NCBI GenBank assembly: GCA_910592205.1
Contig: CAJVPJ010000745.1
Span: 1 to 17,632 of the forward strand
Length of the DNA: 17,632 nucleotides
Origin: Paraglomus occultum
Lineage: Eukaryota; Glomeromycota; Glomeromycetes; Paraglomerales; Paraglomeraceae
Direction: 5' to 3'
The position numbers were made by a program, and so were the translations under genes. Of this stretch, positions 17,043 to 17,632 are shown in pieces. Position 1 is the stretch's first letter. Each line of letters opens with the position of its first letter. The notes beneath the pieces are model-generated. The model was given only the letters and a program-made list of their open reading frames with translations. It had not been told where the DNA came from and did not search any database.

Positions 17043-17094
17043 ATAACTTAACCAGGGTATAACATATTATGTTGTACCCACTCCATTAAGTTAT
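17043..17094. repeat. 52-bp imperfect palindrome
   Basis: Outer arms ATAACTTAA and TTAAGTTAT enclose inner arms GGGTATAACAT and ATGTTGTACCC. It may be a tiny foldback element or a binding site in the upstream region of the secreted-protein gene. Confidence 0.6.
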
Positions 17095-17207
17095 TAACGA
17101 AATTACATCAGAGTGAACAGCAAATAAGTTAAACTTTAGATAAATATACTAAACGATCGACATGATACCCATTTGTCCTTTATTATAAAGTTTGTGCTTG
17201 TGTTCAA

Positions 17208-17223
17208 CCAATGGGTATAAATA
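17208..17223 (+). promoter_or_regulatory. CCAAT and TATAAATA promoter of the secreted-protein gene
   Basis: CCAAT (17208-17212) is followed after three bases by TATAAATA (17216-17223). This is the clearest core promoter in the window, and nothing else starts downstream on the plus strand except the gene at 17480. Transcription would begin near 17250. The leader would then contain an ATG at 17284 and a GTATGT donor at 17314, with an acceptor CTTCTGCTTCAG ending at 17469. Confidence 0.6.
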
Positions 17224-17479
17224 GATGCCCAAAGTATTTTTAGATCAATTGTACAAAACTCTTACATATTAACAAACAACATCATGGAGTCAATGAACAG
17301 TAAATTCGCATTAGTATGTATTGAATCACAGAAGTTCTTTGCTTTGCAGGTGAATCCGCGAGCGTTCAATTAACTGACCTTTCTTTGATTCACCTTACGC
17401 TGCGTAGGGGCTACCGTCAAGCTCAAACCGTTCTGAATAGTAAAAACTGTAACTTGTCTTCTGCTTCAGCACTATAATC

Positions 17480-17632
17480 ATGAAGACCAACACCGGTCTA
17501 TTGGTTACAGTCGCGGTGCTGTTAGCTATTGCGACTTTTGTCTCAGCACAGGGTCTAATTCAGGAGTGGCGCGTTATAATATTGGCTGAAAAGAAGAAAG
17601 ACACAGCCAGAACAGGAATTAAAAGTGAATTA
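17480..17632 (+). CDS. Small secreted protein, 5' end only
   Basis: The frame starts MKTNTGLLVTVAVLLAIATF and has a clear signal peptide: a basic start, a hydrophobic core and a VSA cleavage site near residue 24. The mature start is QGLIQEWRVIILAEKKK, and the frame is still open after 51 codons at the window edge. It should enter the secretory pathway and could be a small secreted effector or wall protein; no domain is recognised. A TATA promoter lies upstream, and a leader intron (17314-17469) is possible. The mature part has an inverted near-identical copy at 15090-15175, which lacks the signal peptide. The ATG is chosen because only this frame gives a signal peptide. Confidence 0.65.
   Translation, partial: MKTNTGLLVTVAVLLAIATFVSAQGLIQEWRVIILAEKKKDTARTGIKSEL
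17547..17632. repeat. Inverted repeat arm 2, 86 bp
   Basis: This pairs with 15090-15175. It begins at the CACAGGG that also marks the end of the signal-peptide region. Confidence 0.95.

Overview
The window looks like nuclear DNA of a fungus with an AT-rich, repeat-rich genome. The best guess is an arbuscular mycorrhizal fungus (Glomeromycotina, Rhizophagus-like). The reasons are short GT-AG introns of about 68-230 bp, a Kre9/KNH-type GPI-anchored wall protein, a fungal-type CaM kinase, several Crinkler (CRN) effector pieces, and many short non-autonomous DNA transposons. There are no bacterial operons, no CRISPR array and no rRNA or tRNA genes that I can support.

Left part (1-7.9 kb) is the gene-bearing half. 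It starts on the minus strand with a CRN-type P-loop NTPase exon (1-805) that is cut by an in-frame TGA and runs off the window. A 59-codon minus-strand ORF with a helix-turn-helix-like module follows (1349-1528), and a decayed second copy lies at 4951-5110. Between them is a complete Ca2+/calmodulin-dependent protein kinase on the plus strand (2452-4323). I resolve it into nine exons, two of which are microexons of 11 and 8 nt, giving 334 aa. Next come a two-exon steroid 5-alpha-reductase-family membrane enzyme with a 12-Gln insert (5506-6473, plus) and, convergent to it, a two-exon secreted GPI-anchored protein with an STGG-repeat stalk (6925-7766, minus) and a CT-rich, TATA-containing promoter.

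Middle and right part (7.9-17.6 kb) is mostly non-genic. It holds a decayed minus-strand coding relic with an internal duplication (10673-11006), two broken CRN-type N-terminal header regions (12635-12909 and 14566-14873), and several MITEs: a 111-bp element with a perfect 8-bp target duplication, two GGG-ended elements of one family, and two Tc1/mariner-pogo-like elements. It also has microsatellites and palindromes, a weakly supported Thr/Pro-rich coding region (15259-15952), and at the right edge the start of a small secreted-protein gene with its own CCAAT/TATA promoter (17480 onward). The mature-protein start of that gene is repeated almost identically, inverted and without the signal peptide, at 15090-15175.

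The genes do not form a pathway. The picture is a housekeeping block (kinase, reductase, wall protein) beside a fast-evolving effector and transposon compartment. I found no clearly new multi-gene system. The most unusual signals are the two kinase microexons, the inverted secreted-protein copies, and the fact that every premature in-frame stop I met within an undisturbed reading frame is TGA.
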